From Deltaproteobacteria bacterium (GTDB taxonomy: Bacteria; Myxococcota_A; UBA9160; UBA4427), in the NCBI GenBank assembly GCA_029261835.1, contig JAJDAO010000073.1, positions 1 through 64,000 of the forward strand: DNA of 64,000 nt, given 5' to 3'. The translations under genes were made by a program, and so were the position numbers. The notes under the pieces are model-generated. The model had not been told where the DNA came from and searched no databases. It saw only the letters and a list, made by a program, of their open reading frames with translations. This document shows positions 10,208-19,475 of this stretch, in pieces (within the stretch, counting starts at the first letter, position 1; the number at the start of each line of letters is the position of its first letter).

Positions 10208-10755
10208 CAGTCTCTGAGTCACAGCGCGTTCGCTCCACAACCGTGGCCGGGGTCATCCGGGGTGGCCGCATCGCCATGGCGGCGGACGGCCAGGTCACGG
10301 TGGGGCAAATGGTGATGAAGCAGGGCGCGGAGAAGGTGCGCATGGTCGGCAAGGGCAGGGCGGTGATCGGCTTCGCCGGCGGTGTGGCTGACGCGCTCAC
10401 GTTGCTGGAGCGTCTCGAGGCCAAGCTCGAGGCCTCACCGGGCAATGTGCGACGTGCCGCAGTGGAGCTGGCGCGCGATTGGCGGACCGACCGCGTGCTG
10501 CGCCGGCTCGAAGCGATGCTGCTGGTTGGCGATGCCGACACGCTGCTGGTGGTCTCGGGCAACGGCGATGTAATCGAGCCGGACGACGGCGTGGCGGCCA
10601 TCGGCTCTGGTGGTTCTTACGCATTGGCGGCCGCGCGGGCCCTGGCCCAGCATACTGAACTCGACGCCGAGGAGATCGCGCGCGAAGCGCTGCGGATCGC
10701 CTCCGGCATCTGCATATTCACGAACGATGAAATCAAAGTGGTCACCCTGCCGTGA
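10204..10755 (+). CDS. hslV: HslV (ClpQ) protease subunit
   Basis: Threonine protease of the HslUV proteasome-like complex in the cytoplasm. 183 residues. The proteolytic Thr should be the first T of TTVAGV. The only visible start, ATG 10204 overlapping the xerC stop, leaves 11 residues (ending RVRS) before it, so a short propeptide would have to be removed. Other family marks: [27 protein letters not shown] and the C-terminal IFTNDEI. The gene overlaps hslU by GTGA, which fits obligate partnership. Confidence 0.95.
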   Translation: MTVSESQRVRSTTVAGVIRGGRIAMAADGQVTVGQMVMKQGAEKVRMVGKGRAVIGFAGGVADALTLLERLEAKLEASPGNVRRAAVELARDWRTDRVLRRLEAMLLVGDADTLLVVSGNGDVIEPDDGVAAIGSGGSYALAAARALAQHTELDAEEIAREALRIASGICIFTNDEIKVVTLP

Positions 10756-12107
10756 AACAGCTGCCGACATTCACCCCCCGAGAGATCGTCTCCGAGCTGG
10801 ATCGCTATATCGTCGGCCAACGGGACGCCAAGCGCGCCGTCGCCATCGCTTTGCGCAATCGCTGGCGTAGACAGCAGGTGCCCGATGAGCTGAGGGACGA
10901 GATCGCCCCGAAGAACATCATCATGATCGGTCCCACCGGAGTGGGGAAGACCGAGATCGCTCGCCGGCTGGCTCGTCTGGCTCAGGCTCCGTTCATCAAG
11001 GTGGAGGCGTCGAAATTCACCGAGGTCGGCTACGTGGGCCGCGATGTGGAATCCATCATTCGCGATCTGGCGGAGCTCGCGATTGGCATGGTCTCCGAGG
11101 AACAGAAGCGAGTCGTGAGCGTGGCGGCGGAGGACAGGGCCGAGGAACGCATCCTCGACGCGCTGCTCCCGGCCTCGCCGAGCGGCGGCGCGTCCGAGCC
11201 CACTGCAGTCGATTCCGGCAGAGAGACGCGCGAGAAGCTTCGCCAGCTCCTGCGGCTGGGCGAGCTCGACGAGCGCGAGATCGATGTCGAGCTGGTGGAC
11301 GAGGCGGGTGGGCCGTCGCTTTCAATCATGACGCCGCAGGGTGTCGAGGAGATGGGCGTTCAGTTCAAGGACTTGCTGGGCGGCATGCTCCCGAAGCGGA
11401 CGAGACAGCGACGCATGAAGGTCTGCGATGCCCGGCAGGCATTTGCCCACGAAGAGGCTGCCAATCTTGTCGACATGGACGAAGTTCGCGAGCTGGCGAT
11501 CCAGCGTGTCGAGCAGACAGGGATCGTCTTCATCGACGAGATCGACAAGGTTGCGGTGGGGAGTAGTTCTGGCAAGCAAGGCCCGGACGTCTCACGCGAG
11601 GGCGTCCAGCGGGATCTGCTGCCGATCGTCGAGGGCTCAACCGTGCAGACGAAGCACGGCCCGGTTTCGACCGATCACGTTCTCTTCATCGCAGCCGGTG
11701 CCTTTCACGTGGCCAAGCCCTCGGATCTGATTCCGGAGCTCCAGGGACGATTCCCGATTCGGGTGGAGCTCGCGAGTCTCTCACGAGACGATCTGGTGAG
11801 CATTCTGACGGAGCCGACGAATTCTCTGGTGCGGCAATACACGGCCCTGCTCGCCACCGAAGGCATCGAGCTCGATTTCAGGTCGGCCGGCGTAGTGGCC
11901 ATCGCGGACGTTGCGGCGACCGTGAACGAGCGCAGCGCGGATATCGGGGCGCGGCGACTTTACACCGTCATGGAGCGTCTGCTCGAGGAGCTGAGCTTCA
12001 GTGCGCCGGATCTCGCGGCGCAGCGGGTTGTGATCGACGAGCAGATGGTGGGGCAGCGTCTCAGTGAGCTGGTCGAGGATCAGGATCTGTCGCAGTACAT
12101 TCTGTGA
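10752..12107 (+). CDS. hslU: HslU (ClpY) unfoldase ATPase
   Basis: AAA+ unfoldase that feeds substrates into HslV. 451 residues from GTG 10752. Walker [10 protein letters not shown], the GYVGRD pore loop, a variable I-domain (about 110-240), Walker [10 protein letters not shown], and a C-terminal SQYIL tail that docks into HslV. The length is normal for the family. It is the last gene of the dprA-side block; the next gene starts 70 bases downstream. Confidence 0.97.
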   Translation: MKQLPTFTPREIVSELDRYIVGQRDAKRAVAIALRNRWRRQQVPDELRDEIAPKNIIMIGPTGVGKTEIARRLARLAQAPFIKVEASKFTEVGYVGRDVESIIRDLAELAIGMVSEEQKRVVSVAAEDRAEERILDALLPASPSGGASEPTAVDSGRETREKLRQLLRLGELDEREIDVELVDEAGGPSLSIMTPQGVEEMGVQFKDLLGGMLPKRTRQRRMKVCDARQAFAHEEAANLVDMDEVRELAIQRVEQTGIVFIDEIDKVAVGSSSGKQGPDVSREGVQRDLLPIVEGSTVQTKHGPVSTDHVLFIAAGAFHVAKPSDLIPELQGRFPIRVELASLSRDDLVSILTEPTNSLVRQYTALLATEGIELDFRSAGVVAIADVAATVNERSADIGARRLYTVMERLLEELSFSAPDLAAQRVVIDEQMVGQRLSELVEDQDLSQYIL

Positions 12108-12177
12108 GACACTCGCTCGCGGCCCGGCTCACGGGTCCGGACGCGCGGGCGACCTCTGACTTGATTGGGAGGCGGAC

Positions 12178-13722
12178 ATGGCGGGGCACGGCGCCGGCAT
12201 TCTCGTGGTGGACGACGAGCGCTTCTACCGTGAGGCCATCGGCGAGATTCTCGTAAACGAAGGACTTCCCTATGTCGCCGTCGAGACCGGCGAGCGCGCC
12301 ATCGAAATGGCCGCCGACAGCACGTTGGGCGTGGCCGTACTCGACATTCGCCTGCCCGACATCGATGGTATCCAGGTCTTGGCCCGGCTGCGGGAGATGC
12401 GGCCCTCGCTGCGGGTCGTGATGCTCTCGGCCTCGACCGACCAGGAGCTGGTACTCGAGGCGCTTCGCCTGGGCGCCTGCGACTACCTCGCCAAGCCTCT
12501 GCACGATGAAGAGCTGGTATTGGCCGTGCGTCGCGCTCTCGAGACCTACTCCGTGACGACGGATTGGGTTCAGCTGCGGGGCCGCTTGGATCGCCTGGTG
12601 GCGCGCATGGAGGAGCTGGCCCGGCGGCTCTGCCCTCTCGCCGCCGCCGAGCGCTCGGCGATGCTGCGAGAAGGGGCCGTCCAAGCGGCGTCGGAGGTGC
12701 TCGAAGCAGACAAGGTGTCGCTGATGCTGCTCGACGAGGACGACAAGGTGCTGCGTGTCGTGGCTGCGGTGGGTCGCGGCTTGTCTCTCGAGGAGATGGA
12801 TCCGGTCGTGGCCGGCGAGGGGGTTGCGGGCATCGCACTGCAGCGGTGCGAGCCGATGCTCGTGGTGGATGTGGAGAGCGATCCGTTGTTCGCCGGCTTT
12901 ACGCATACGGAACGCTATCGATCGCGTTCCTTCACGATCGCGCCGCTGATCGCGCAGGGTCGCGCCTTCGGAGTCCTCTCTGTCACGGACCGCGCGGGTG
13001 GCGGCGAGTTCGGCAGCGACGACCTCTCGCTCTTGCGACTGCTCGCCATGCAGATCTCCGAGCTGATGGCTGCCGGGCCGGAGGCTGATGCGAGCCGTGT
13101 CGAGGTCGAACAGGTGGCTGTGGCGGCGGCAGCCCCGCTCCGGGCCGCCGAGGTCCTGCCGAAGGGTGACGATGGCGAGGAGCTGGATCGCGACTCCGAG
13201 CTGGCTCGACACATCTGTCAGGCCGTCGTCGACGAGGTCGAACCGGCGCGGCTGATCCAGGCCGCCTTGCGCCCCCTGGCCGGCCTGCTCCCGGCTGCTC
13301 CCGTTGCGCTCTATCTGTTCGATGGCGAGACGGGCGAGCTGGTCTTGCAGGGGCAGTGCGACGGCGGCGTGAGCGCAGATCGCCCGCGGTTGGCGCGTGA
13401 TCGCGGGCTCACAGGGAGCGTTTCGCTGACTGGCCACATCGTCGCGAGTCAGGATCCGCGGGCGGATCCCCGTTTCGACCCCGAGGTCGACACGCCCGAG
13501 AGTGGCTCGGCCGGCCCGCTGTTGTGCCTGCCGCTGCGGCTGCGCGGGAAGGTCGTCGGTGTATTCCGGGCGTTCCTGCAGGATGGCGCTGTCGCGTCGG
13601 CACGCACGGGCGAGGTGCTCTCGGCGGCGCTCTCGGCGGCGGTTCGCAGCGTGCTCCTGTACCGTAGTCTCGTCGAGAGCATCGAGGAGGTGGCCGAGGC
13701 TCGTCGCGCGGCGCGGCGCTAG
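12178..13722 (+). CDS. Receiver-GAF-GAF signalling protein
   Basis: 514 residues. N-terminal receiver domain is complete: acidic pair D12/D13, phospho-acceptor D56 in VLDIRLP, Ser in VVMLSAS and Lys in LAKPL. Next come a helical linker and two GAF-type sensory domains (about 165-300 and 340-500). There is no kinase, HTH, GGDEF or other output domain, so it probably works through a partner. The start ATG follows GGGAGG. It lies between hslU and argB. Phosphorylation is expected from the receiver; ligands of the GAF domains cannot be told from sequence. Confidence 0.85.
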   Translation: MAGHGAGILVVDDERFYREAIGEILVNEGLPYVAVETGERAIEMAADSTLGVAVLDIRLPDIDGIQVLARLREMRPSLRVVMLSASTDQELVLEALRLGACDYLAKPLHDEELVLAVRRALETYSVTTDWVQLRGRLDRLVARMEELARRLCPLAAAERSAMLREGAVQAASEVLEADKVSLMLLDEDDKVLRVVAAVGRGLSLEEMDPVVAGEGVAGIALQRCEPMLVVDVESDPLFAGFTHTERYRSRSFTIAPLIAQGRAFGVLSVTDRAGGGEFGSDDLSLLRLLAMQISELMAAGPEADASRVEVEQVAVAAAAPLRAAEVLPKGDDGEELDRDSELARHICQAVVDEVEPARLIQAALRPLAGLLPAAPVALYLFDGETGELVLQGQCDGGVSADRPRLARDRGLTGSVSLTGHIVASQDPRADPRFDPEVDTPESGSAGPLLCLPLRLRGKVVGVFRAFLQDGAVASARTGEVLSAALSAAVRSVLLYRSLVESIEEVAEARRAARR

Positions 13723-13903
13723 CAGAGCGAGTTCCGATCCCGTCGCGAGCGCGCCCGGCTGGCTTCCGATCGAGAAAACGGCGCCGTGAATGCCTCGCGT
13801 CCGGCAGCCCGCTTCCCAGTGGGTCGCTGCCGACTTGATCGGGTGTTGGAAGGGCCGCCGTCGCGGGGCTCCGCTTCGGGCGGGGAAGGAGAACAGCAGA
13901 GCC

Positions 13904-14758
13904 ATGCAGAGCCTGGTGGAGAAGGCCGAGGTGCTGATCGAGGCGCTGCCCTACATGCGGCGCTTCATGGGAAAGACCATCGTCATCAAGTACGGTGGCC
14001 ATGCCATGACGGACGACGACCTGCGGGCCTCCTTCGCGCTGGACGTCGTGCTGCTCAAGTTCATCGGCCTGCGCCCGGTCATCGTCCACGGGGGCGGTCC
14101 CCAGATCGAAGCGACGCTGAACCGCCTGGGCAAGACGTCGAGCTTCGTCGAAGGTCTGCGGGTGACCGACGACGAGACCATGGAAGTCGTCGAGATGGTG
14201 CTCGGCGGAAAGCTCAACCGCGAGATCGTGGAGATGGTCCAACAGGGTGGCGGACGCGCGGTGGGGCTCACAGGGAGCGACGGAGCGCTGCTGCGCGTGC
14301 GCAGGAAGTTGGTCAATGGTCACGACATCGGACGTGTCGGCGAGGTGGTCGAGGTCGACCCCCGAATCATCAGCTCCGTGTCGACAGCCGGTTTCATCCC
14401 GGTCGTGGCTCCCGTCGGTGCCGATCAGGATGGGCTGACCTACAACGTCAACGCGGACGAAGCGGCAGGCGCTCTGGCGCGCGCGCTGGAGGCTGAGAAG
14501 TTGATGTTGTTGACCGATGTGCAGGGCGTGAAGGACACCGAGGGAAGGTTGATCAGCCGGCTCTCGACCGAAGAGGCTCGTAAGCACATCGCCGAGGGAA
14601 CCATCAAGGACGGCATGATCCCAAAGGTAGAGTGCTGCGTCGATGCGCTCTCCGGCGGTGTCACCCGCACTCACATCGTGGACGGGCGAGTTCTCCACGC
14701 GATCCTGCTCGAGATCTTCACCGACGACTCCAGGGTCGGGACGCTCCTCGTCCCCTGA
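13904..14758 (+). CDS. argB: Acetylglutamate kinase
   Basis: Second step of arginine biosynthesis: phosphorylates N-acetylglutamate. 284 residues from ATG 13904, with AAGGAG upstream; an in-frame ATG at 13790 adds a leader outside the family alignment. Seen: VIKYGGHAM, IVHGGGPQI, VGLTGSDGALL, NVNADEAAGALA and the C-terminal GGVTRTHIVDGR. It lies 40 bases upstream of argF, probably in one transcript. argD, which often sits between these two, is not here. Confidence 0.96.
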   Translation: MQSLVEKAEVLIEALPYMRRFMGKTIVIKYGGHAMTDDDLRASFALDVVLLKFIGLRPVIVHGGGPQIEATLNRLGKTSSFVEGLRVTDDETMEVVEMVLGGKLNREIVEMVQQGGGRAVGLTGSDGALLRVRRKLVNGHDIGRVGEVVEVDPRIISSVSTAGFIPVVAPVGADQDGLTYNVNADEAAGALARALEAEKLMLLTDVQGVKDTEGRLISRLSTEEARKHIAEGTIKDGMIPKVECCVDALSGGVTRTHIVDGRVLHAILLEIFTDDSRVGTLLVP

Positions 14759-14798
14759 CCGGGATGGAGGCGTAGACAAAGCGGCAGAGGTACTGGCA

Positions 14799-15731
14799 AT
14801 GCCCAAGGATTTTCTCAGCGTCGCCGACTGGAGCGCGCAAGAGCTTCAACAGATGCTGGAGCGGGCCCAGCAGCTTCGCAGTCTTCACCGGGCCGGAGAG
14901 CGGCTCCAGACTCTGCAGGGCCGAACTTTGGCCATGTATTTCGAAAAGCCCTCGCTGAGGACCCACGTGAGCTTCGAGGCCGGTATGGCTCAGTTGGGAG
15001 GTCAAGCGATTCTGCTGCTGCCCGAGCAGGTCGGAATCGGGACGCGCGAGAGCGTGGCGGACGTGGCGCTGAATCTGTCGCGTTGGGTCGACGGCATCAT
15101 GGCGCGCACGTTCAGCCATGAGCTCGTGGAGCAGCTCGCGCAGCACGCGACCGTTCCGGTGATCAACGGCCTCACCGACTTGCTTCACCCCTGTCAGGCG
15201 ATGGCCGATCTGCAGACGATGGCCGAGTTGATCGAGCCTCGGAAGGCTAGGCTGGCCTTTCTCGGAGACGGGAACAACGTCGCCCATTCCCTGGTACTGC
15301 TGGCTGCCGTGGTGGGAATGGAGATTCGTCTCGCCACACCGAAGAACCACCAGCCCGATGTGCATGTCATGCGACGCGCAGGGGAGCTTGCCGCCGTCAG
15401 TGGAGCGCTGATCTCATGGTGCGAGGACCCGGCCGAGGCGGTGGCGGGTGTCGACTTCATCTACACAGATACGTGGATCAGCATGGGCCAAGAAGAGGAG
15501 GCGCAGCGGCGGCGGGGGATCTTCGCTGCCTACCAGGTCAACCAGGAGCTGGTGCGGCGCGCTCCCGATGCCTGGCTGATGCACTGCCAGCCCGCTCATC
15601 GCGGAGAGGAGATCACCGGTGAGCTGCTCGATGGTCCGCGCAGCCTGATTTACGAGCAGGCGGAGAATCGGCTCCACGCCCAGAAAGCCGTCCTGGAGCG
15701 GCTGATGCGGGCGCCCTCAGCAGCTCGCTAG
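14799..15731 (+). CDS. argF: Ornithine carbamoyltransferase
   Basis: Forms citrulline from ornithine and carbamoyl phosphate. 310 residues from ATG 14799; the frame extends further upstream over the end of argB but without family similarity. Carbamoyl-phosphate loop FEKPSLRTHVSFE, HPCQAMADL, the ornithine-binding DTWISMG and a HCQPAHRGEE segment. The last differs from the usual HCLP, with Gln in place of Leu. A close paralogue using acetyl- or succinyl-ornithine cannot be excluded from sequence alone, but the context (argB before, argG after) supports arginine synthesis. Confidence 0.9.
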   Translation: MPKDFLSVADWSAQELQQMLERAQQLRSLHRAGERLQTLQGRTLAMYFEKPSLRTHVSFEAGMAQLGGQAILLLPEQVGIGTRESVADVALNLSRWVDGIMARTFSHELVEQLAQHATVPVINGLTDLLHPCQAMADLQTMAELIEPRKARLAFLGDGNNVAHSLVLLAAVVGMEIRLATPKNHQPDVHVMRRAGELAAVSGALISWCEDPAEAVAGVDFIYTDTWISMGQEEEAQRRRGIFAAYQVNQELVRRAPDAWLMHCQPAHRGEEITGELLDGPRSLIYEQAENRLHAQKAVLERLMRAPSAAR

Positions 15732-15801
15732 CGGCCCCACAGCTCCCGCGTCCCGATCCGCCGTGTGGCCCGCTCGCCCCACTTCTCTTGTGGTCCGAGA
15801 A

Positions 15802-15826
15802 CGCTTTCTCCCTCAGGGGGAAAGCG
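15802..15826 (+). terminator. Hairpin after argF
   Basis: CGCTTTC-T-CCC pairs with GGG-G-GAAAGCG (one G-U pair) across a TCA loop, 70 bases after the argF stop. No T-run follows directly; a TTTTTT run occurs about 90 bases later. It could end or attenuate transcription between argF and the chaperone cassette. Confidence 0.5.
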
Positions 15827-15987
15827 CGCAGCCCTCGCTCTCGTGTTGGGCAATCCGGTCCGCCTCGCGCGCCGGGCACGGCGCCGGTTCACCTGTGAAT
15901 CCGATGCCATACCTCAGTTTTTTCTGCACGCCACCGATGAGAAAGCGCAGGGGCGGGATAGCTGCGCTCGCCCCGCGGAGAGGGTTG

Positions 15988-17310
15988 ATGGGAGCAGGGC
16001 AGGACGCGCGAGATGCCCTCGGGCGGATTCTAAAGCTGTCGCCCGAATGCGATCCGACGTCGCTTCATCTGAGCGCCGGGGAGGGGTACTTGCTTTCGCG
16101 CATCGATGGGCACACACCGTGGCGACTGCTGCGCGAAATGGGTGGCATGGACTCCGAGGAGGTCGATCTGTGTCTAGAGGGTTGGCTCGCCAGCGGTCTG
16201 CTGTTGGTCGACCGCGTGGCACACTCGCGCGAGTCGAGTGACGCGAGTCAGCGCCGAGGCGCCACGAAGCGCGCACGGAGCGGGCCGCGCGAGACGCGCA
16301 AGCCGGTCGTCATCGATGAGACGCTGCTCGAGGAAGGCCTCGAGATCGACATCGAGGTGCAGCGGCGCATCCTGAGCTTCGAGGCGAATCTCGACCTGCC
16401 CTACCACCAGCTGCTCGGCATTGCGCAAGACGCCGATAGCCGGCAGGTCAAGCGAGCGTACTTCGACCTCTCGAAGGAGTTTCATCCGGATCGCTATTTC
16501 CGGCGCAATATCGGGGGCTACGTCTCGCGGCTCGAAGGCATTTTCAAGAAGATCCTCGAGGCGCACGAGATCCTCTCAGATCCCAAGCTGAGAGAGGAGA
16601 TATCGAAATCCGAGGTCGAGGAGCCGCCGAGCGTCGACGACTCCGGGGGCGAGAGAGTGTCCGGCGGGGCCGAGGCGGCTCGCCCGGAGGCCCGGCCCCT
16701 CAGCAAGATCGAGCGCCTTCGCCAGCGCATGCCCTTCAAGATCCCCGAGCACGTCGTCAGCGAGAGGCGTCAGAAGGCGACCGAGTTCTACAAGGCTGCA
16801 CGGCAGTCGGAGTCGGAGCGGAAATTCAGCGAGGCCGTCTCGAGCATTCGCATTGCGATCTGCTTCGATCCGTACAACGCCGAGTACAAGTCGGCTCTGG
16901 GTGAGCTGCATGCCAAGGCGGCGGACGCGGAGGCCAGGCGCGTACTCGATCAGATCAGGAACAACACCGTGATGGATTATCAGGAGCTCGAGCAGGCACT
17001 CAAGCTGCTCGAGGACGTGATCCTCTACCGGCCCCACGACCCGGAGACGAATAGCCAAGCCGCCATGCTGGCATTGGAGCTGGAGAAGCTCGATAAGGCC
17101 TTCGACTACGCGCGAACAGCAGTCGATCACAGCCCCGATGTAGCGGCCTACCGCACCATGCTCGGGTCGGTCTACCGGGCACAGGGCGACATCGGGCATG
17201 CGAAGAACGAGTTTGAGTCTGCGCTGAAGATTGATCCCAATGATCTGGAGGCGCGCAAAGCGGTTGCCTCGTTGAGATTGGGTCGCCGTGCAGTGGCACG
17301 AGGAGGGTGA
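15988..17310 (+). CDS. J-domain protein with adaptor module and TPRs
   Basis: 440 residues from ATG 15988, with GGAGAGGG just upstream. Residues about 29-75 form a small helical module (GYLLSRIDG...GMDSEEV...L). A charged linker leads to a J-domain at about 138-200 with the HPD tripeptide at 166-168, which stimulates Hsp70 ATPase. The remainder is helical and TPR-like, ending in two clear repeats. Its last bases supply the AGGAGGG site for the dnaK-like gene, which starts two bases after the stop, so the two proteins are almost certainly partners. The same module occurs at the C-terminus of the protein encoded at 18891. Confidence 0.88.
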   Translation: MGAGQDARDALGRILKLSPECDPTSLHLSAGEGYLLSRIDGHTPWRLLREMGGMDSEEVDLCLEGWLASGLLLVDRVAHSRESSDASQRRGATKRARSGPRETRKPVVIDETLLEEGLEIDIEVQRRILSFEANLDLPYHQLLGIAQDADSRQVKRAYFDLSKEFHPDRYFRRNIGGYVSRLEGIFKKILEAHEILSDPKLREEISKSEVEEPPSVDDSGGERVSGGAEAARPEARPLSKIERLRQRMPFKIPEHVVSERRQKATEFYKAARQSESERKFSEAVSSIRIAICFDPYNAEYKSALGELHAKAADAEARRVLDQIRNNTVMDYQELEQALKLLEDVILYRPHDPETNSQAAMLALELEKLDKAFDYARTAVDHSPDVAAYRTMLGSVYRAQGDIGHAKNEFESALKIDPNDLEARKAVASLRLGRRAVARGG

Positions 17311-17311
17311 T

Positions 17312-18883
17312 ATGAGCAGGGTGATCGGAATCGATCTTGGCACCACGAATTCATGCGTTTCGGTTGTGGAGAACGGCCAACCGGCTGTGATTCCGAATTC
17401 GGGAGGCTACAAGACCACGCCCTCGATGTTCGGCATCTCGCAGGACGGCAAGCGATTGGTCGGGCACCTGGCGAAACGACAGGCCATCACCAACGCGAAG
17501 AACACGGTCTTCGCCGCCAAGAGGTTGATCGGCCGTCGCTTCGACTCGCCCGAGGTTCAGCGCTCGATCGATCTGTCCCCCTACGAGATCGTACGTGGTC
17601 CCAACGAAGATCCGCGTATCAAGATCGGTGGCAAGACGTTCACCTGCTCCGAGATCTCGGGGATCATTCTGCGAGAGATGAAACGAGTGGCCGAGGAGTA
17701 CCTGGGCGAGCCCGTGCAGGAAGCCGTCATCACCGTGCCCGCCTACTTCAACGACACGCAGCGGCAGTGCACGAAGGACGCGGGACAGATCGCGGGTCTC
17801 GAAGTTCTCCGGATCATCAACGAGCCCACTGCCGCGGCGTTGGCCTACGGCATGGCGAGACAGCGAGACGAGAAGATCGTCGTCTACGATCTTGGTGGAG
17901 GCACCTTCGATATCTCGATTCTCGAGATGTCGGACGGTGTGGTCGAGGTGCTGGCGACGGCTGGCAACACATTCCTCGGTGGGGAAGATTTCGATCGTCG
18001 CATCGTTTCCCATCTGGTCGAGTGGTTCGAGGAGGCCGAGGGGATCGACCTGCGAAACGACACCATGGCGCTTCAGCGGCTGAAGGACGCCTCCGAGAAG
18101 GCGAAGTGCGATCTCTCGCTGCGCGAGGCGACTGAGATCAACTTGCCCTTCATCGCCAGTGATGCAGAGGGGCCGCGCCATCTCAACTACGAGCTGACAC
18201 GCGACACGCTAGAGGGACTGGTGGGCGACATCGTCAGCGGCACCTTGAAGAGCGTGGAGCAGTGTGTCCAGGACGCGGGCGTCGCTCCGGGCGACATCGA
18301 CCAGGTAGTGCTGGTGGGCGGGCAGAGCCGCATGCCGCAGGTCCAGCAGGCTGTTACCGAGTACTTCGGCCAGCGCCCCCACAAGGGGGTCAACCCGGAC
18401 GAGGTCGTGGCGCTTGGCGCCGCCATCCAGGCATCTTCTCTGGTCGCCGAGGAGCAGAGTGTCCTGCTGCTCGACGTGACGCCTCTATCGCTGGGGATTG
18501 GCACCTACGGCGGCCACTTTGCCCGGCTGATCGAGCGCAATACGACGGTACCGGTCAGCAAGGCGCACATCTTCACGACAACGCGAGACGACCAGTCCGC
18601 CGTGAAGATCCGCGTTCTCCAGGGTGAGAGCGATCTGGCCGCGGAGAACGATCTGCTCGGGGAGTTCGTTCTCAGCGGCATCCGACCGGCACCCAAGGGC
18701 GAGCCGGAGATCGAGGTGAGCTTCGATATCGACGCCAACGGCATCGTGAGCGTCTCTGCTCGGGATCTCGCCACTGGCAAGGAGCAGTCCATCACGGTCA
18801 GCTCCACGGGGACGCTCTCCGAGGAGGAGATCGGTCTGATCATCGAGGAGAACGAGCTCTACGAGGTGCAGCTCAAGGGGTAA
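17312..18883 (+). CDS. Hsp70/DnaK-type chaperone lacking the C-terminal lid
   Basis: 523 residues, colinear with DnaK from the first residues ([14 protein letters not shown]). Nucleotide-binding domain complete: [31 protein letters not shown] and [10 protein letters not shown]. The substrate-binding beta domain follows (DVTPLSLGI through about residue 500). The protein then stops at the first helix after the beta domain, so the alpha-helical lid and acidic tail of about 100 residues present in housekeeping DnaK (about 640 residues) are missing. The stop codon is followed directly by the next gene at normal spacing, so this does not look like a frameshift. It is likely a specialised paralogue working with the adjacent J protein; grpE is not nearby. 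Confidence 0.92.
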   Translation: MSRVIGIDLGTTNSCVSVVENGQPAVIPNSGGYKTTPSMFGISQDGKRLVGHLAKRQAITNAKNTVFAAKRLIGRRFDSPEVQRSIDLSPYEIVRGPNEDPRIKIGGKTFTCSEISGIILREMKRVAEEYLGEPVQEAVITVPAYFNDTQRQCTKDAGQIAGLEVLRIINEPTAAALAYGMARQRDEKIVVYDLGGGTFDISILEMSDGVVEVLATAGNTFLGGEDFDRRIVSHLVEWFEEAEGIDLRNDTMALQRLKDASEKAKCDLSLREATEINLPFIASDAEGPRHLNYELTRDTLEGLVGDIVSGTLKSVEQCVQDAGVAPGDIDQVVLVGGQSRMPQVQQAVTEYFGQRPHKGVNPDEVVALGAAIQASSLVAEEQSVLLLDVTPLSLGIGTYGGHFARLIERNTTVPVSKAHIFTTTRDDQSAVKIRVLQGESDLAAENDLLGEFVLSGIRPAPKGEPEIEVSFDIDANGIVSVSARDLATGKEQSITVSSTGTLSEEEIGLIIEENELYEVQLKG

Positions 18884-18890
18884 GCGCGTC

Positions 18891-19475
18891 ATGGGCGAGT
18901 CCAAGGAAGAGCGGATCGAACGCCTGCTGCGCGAGGGGCTCGACCTCTACGGCGGCGATGAGATCTCGGCTGCGATTCTCTCGTGGGAGAAGGTGCTCGA
19001 GCTCGACGCCAACAACACAGAGGCGCTCGACTACCTTCGAACCGCTGACCGACGCAGCAGGCCGCGGCCGGCAAAGCGGGAGAAGATGGCGAGTGCAGTG
19101 GCCGCGTTGCTGCAGGAGGCACGTGCCCTGATGCGTCAGGGCGAGTTCGCGTCCGCATTGGATCTGCTTCGCAGCGCCTCGGGGCCCGACTTCTCAGGGC
19201 TCGAGTTCGAGGCCGTGGTCGAGCTGGTACGCAGTCGACTGTATCGAACCTACTGCGAGCGGATCGGGGATCTGCAGCGGGTTCCGATCGTCCGCTCGGA
19301 CATCGGCTCTCTGAAGAAGTTCAATCTTCCCGCGGATGCGGGCTTCCTGCTCTCGATCGTCGACGGCGCGACCTCGCTGTCCAACCTCGTGTCTCTCTCC
19401 GGCATGGACGCCTTCGAGGCGCTTCGGACACTCGATGGTCTGCTGGACGCCGGCATCGTGGAGTTGCAGCAATGA
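18891..19475 (+). CDS. TPR protein with C-terminal adaptor module
   Basis: 194 residues. TPR-like helices at about 5-100 (two repeats separated by an Arg-rich linker). The C-terminal segment, about 146-192 (GFLLSIVDG...GMDAFEALRTL...LLDAGIVEL), is visibly the same fold as residues 29-75 of the J protein two genes upstream. It begins seven bases after the Hsp70 stop and overlaps the next gene by ATGA. It probably links the chaperone pair to a client or signalling partner; the function is inferred only from context. Confidence 0.75.
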   Translation: MGESKEERIERLLREGLDLYGGDEISAAILSWEKVLELDANNTEALDYLRTADRRSRPRPAKREKMASAVAALLQEARALMRQGEFASALDLLRSASGPDFSGLEFEAVVELVRSRLYRTYCERIGDLQRVPIVRSDIGSLKKFNLPADAGFLLSIVDGATSLSNLVSLSGMDAFEALRTLDGLLDAGIVELQQ

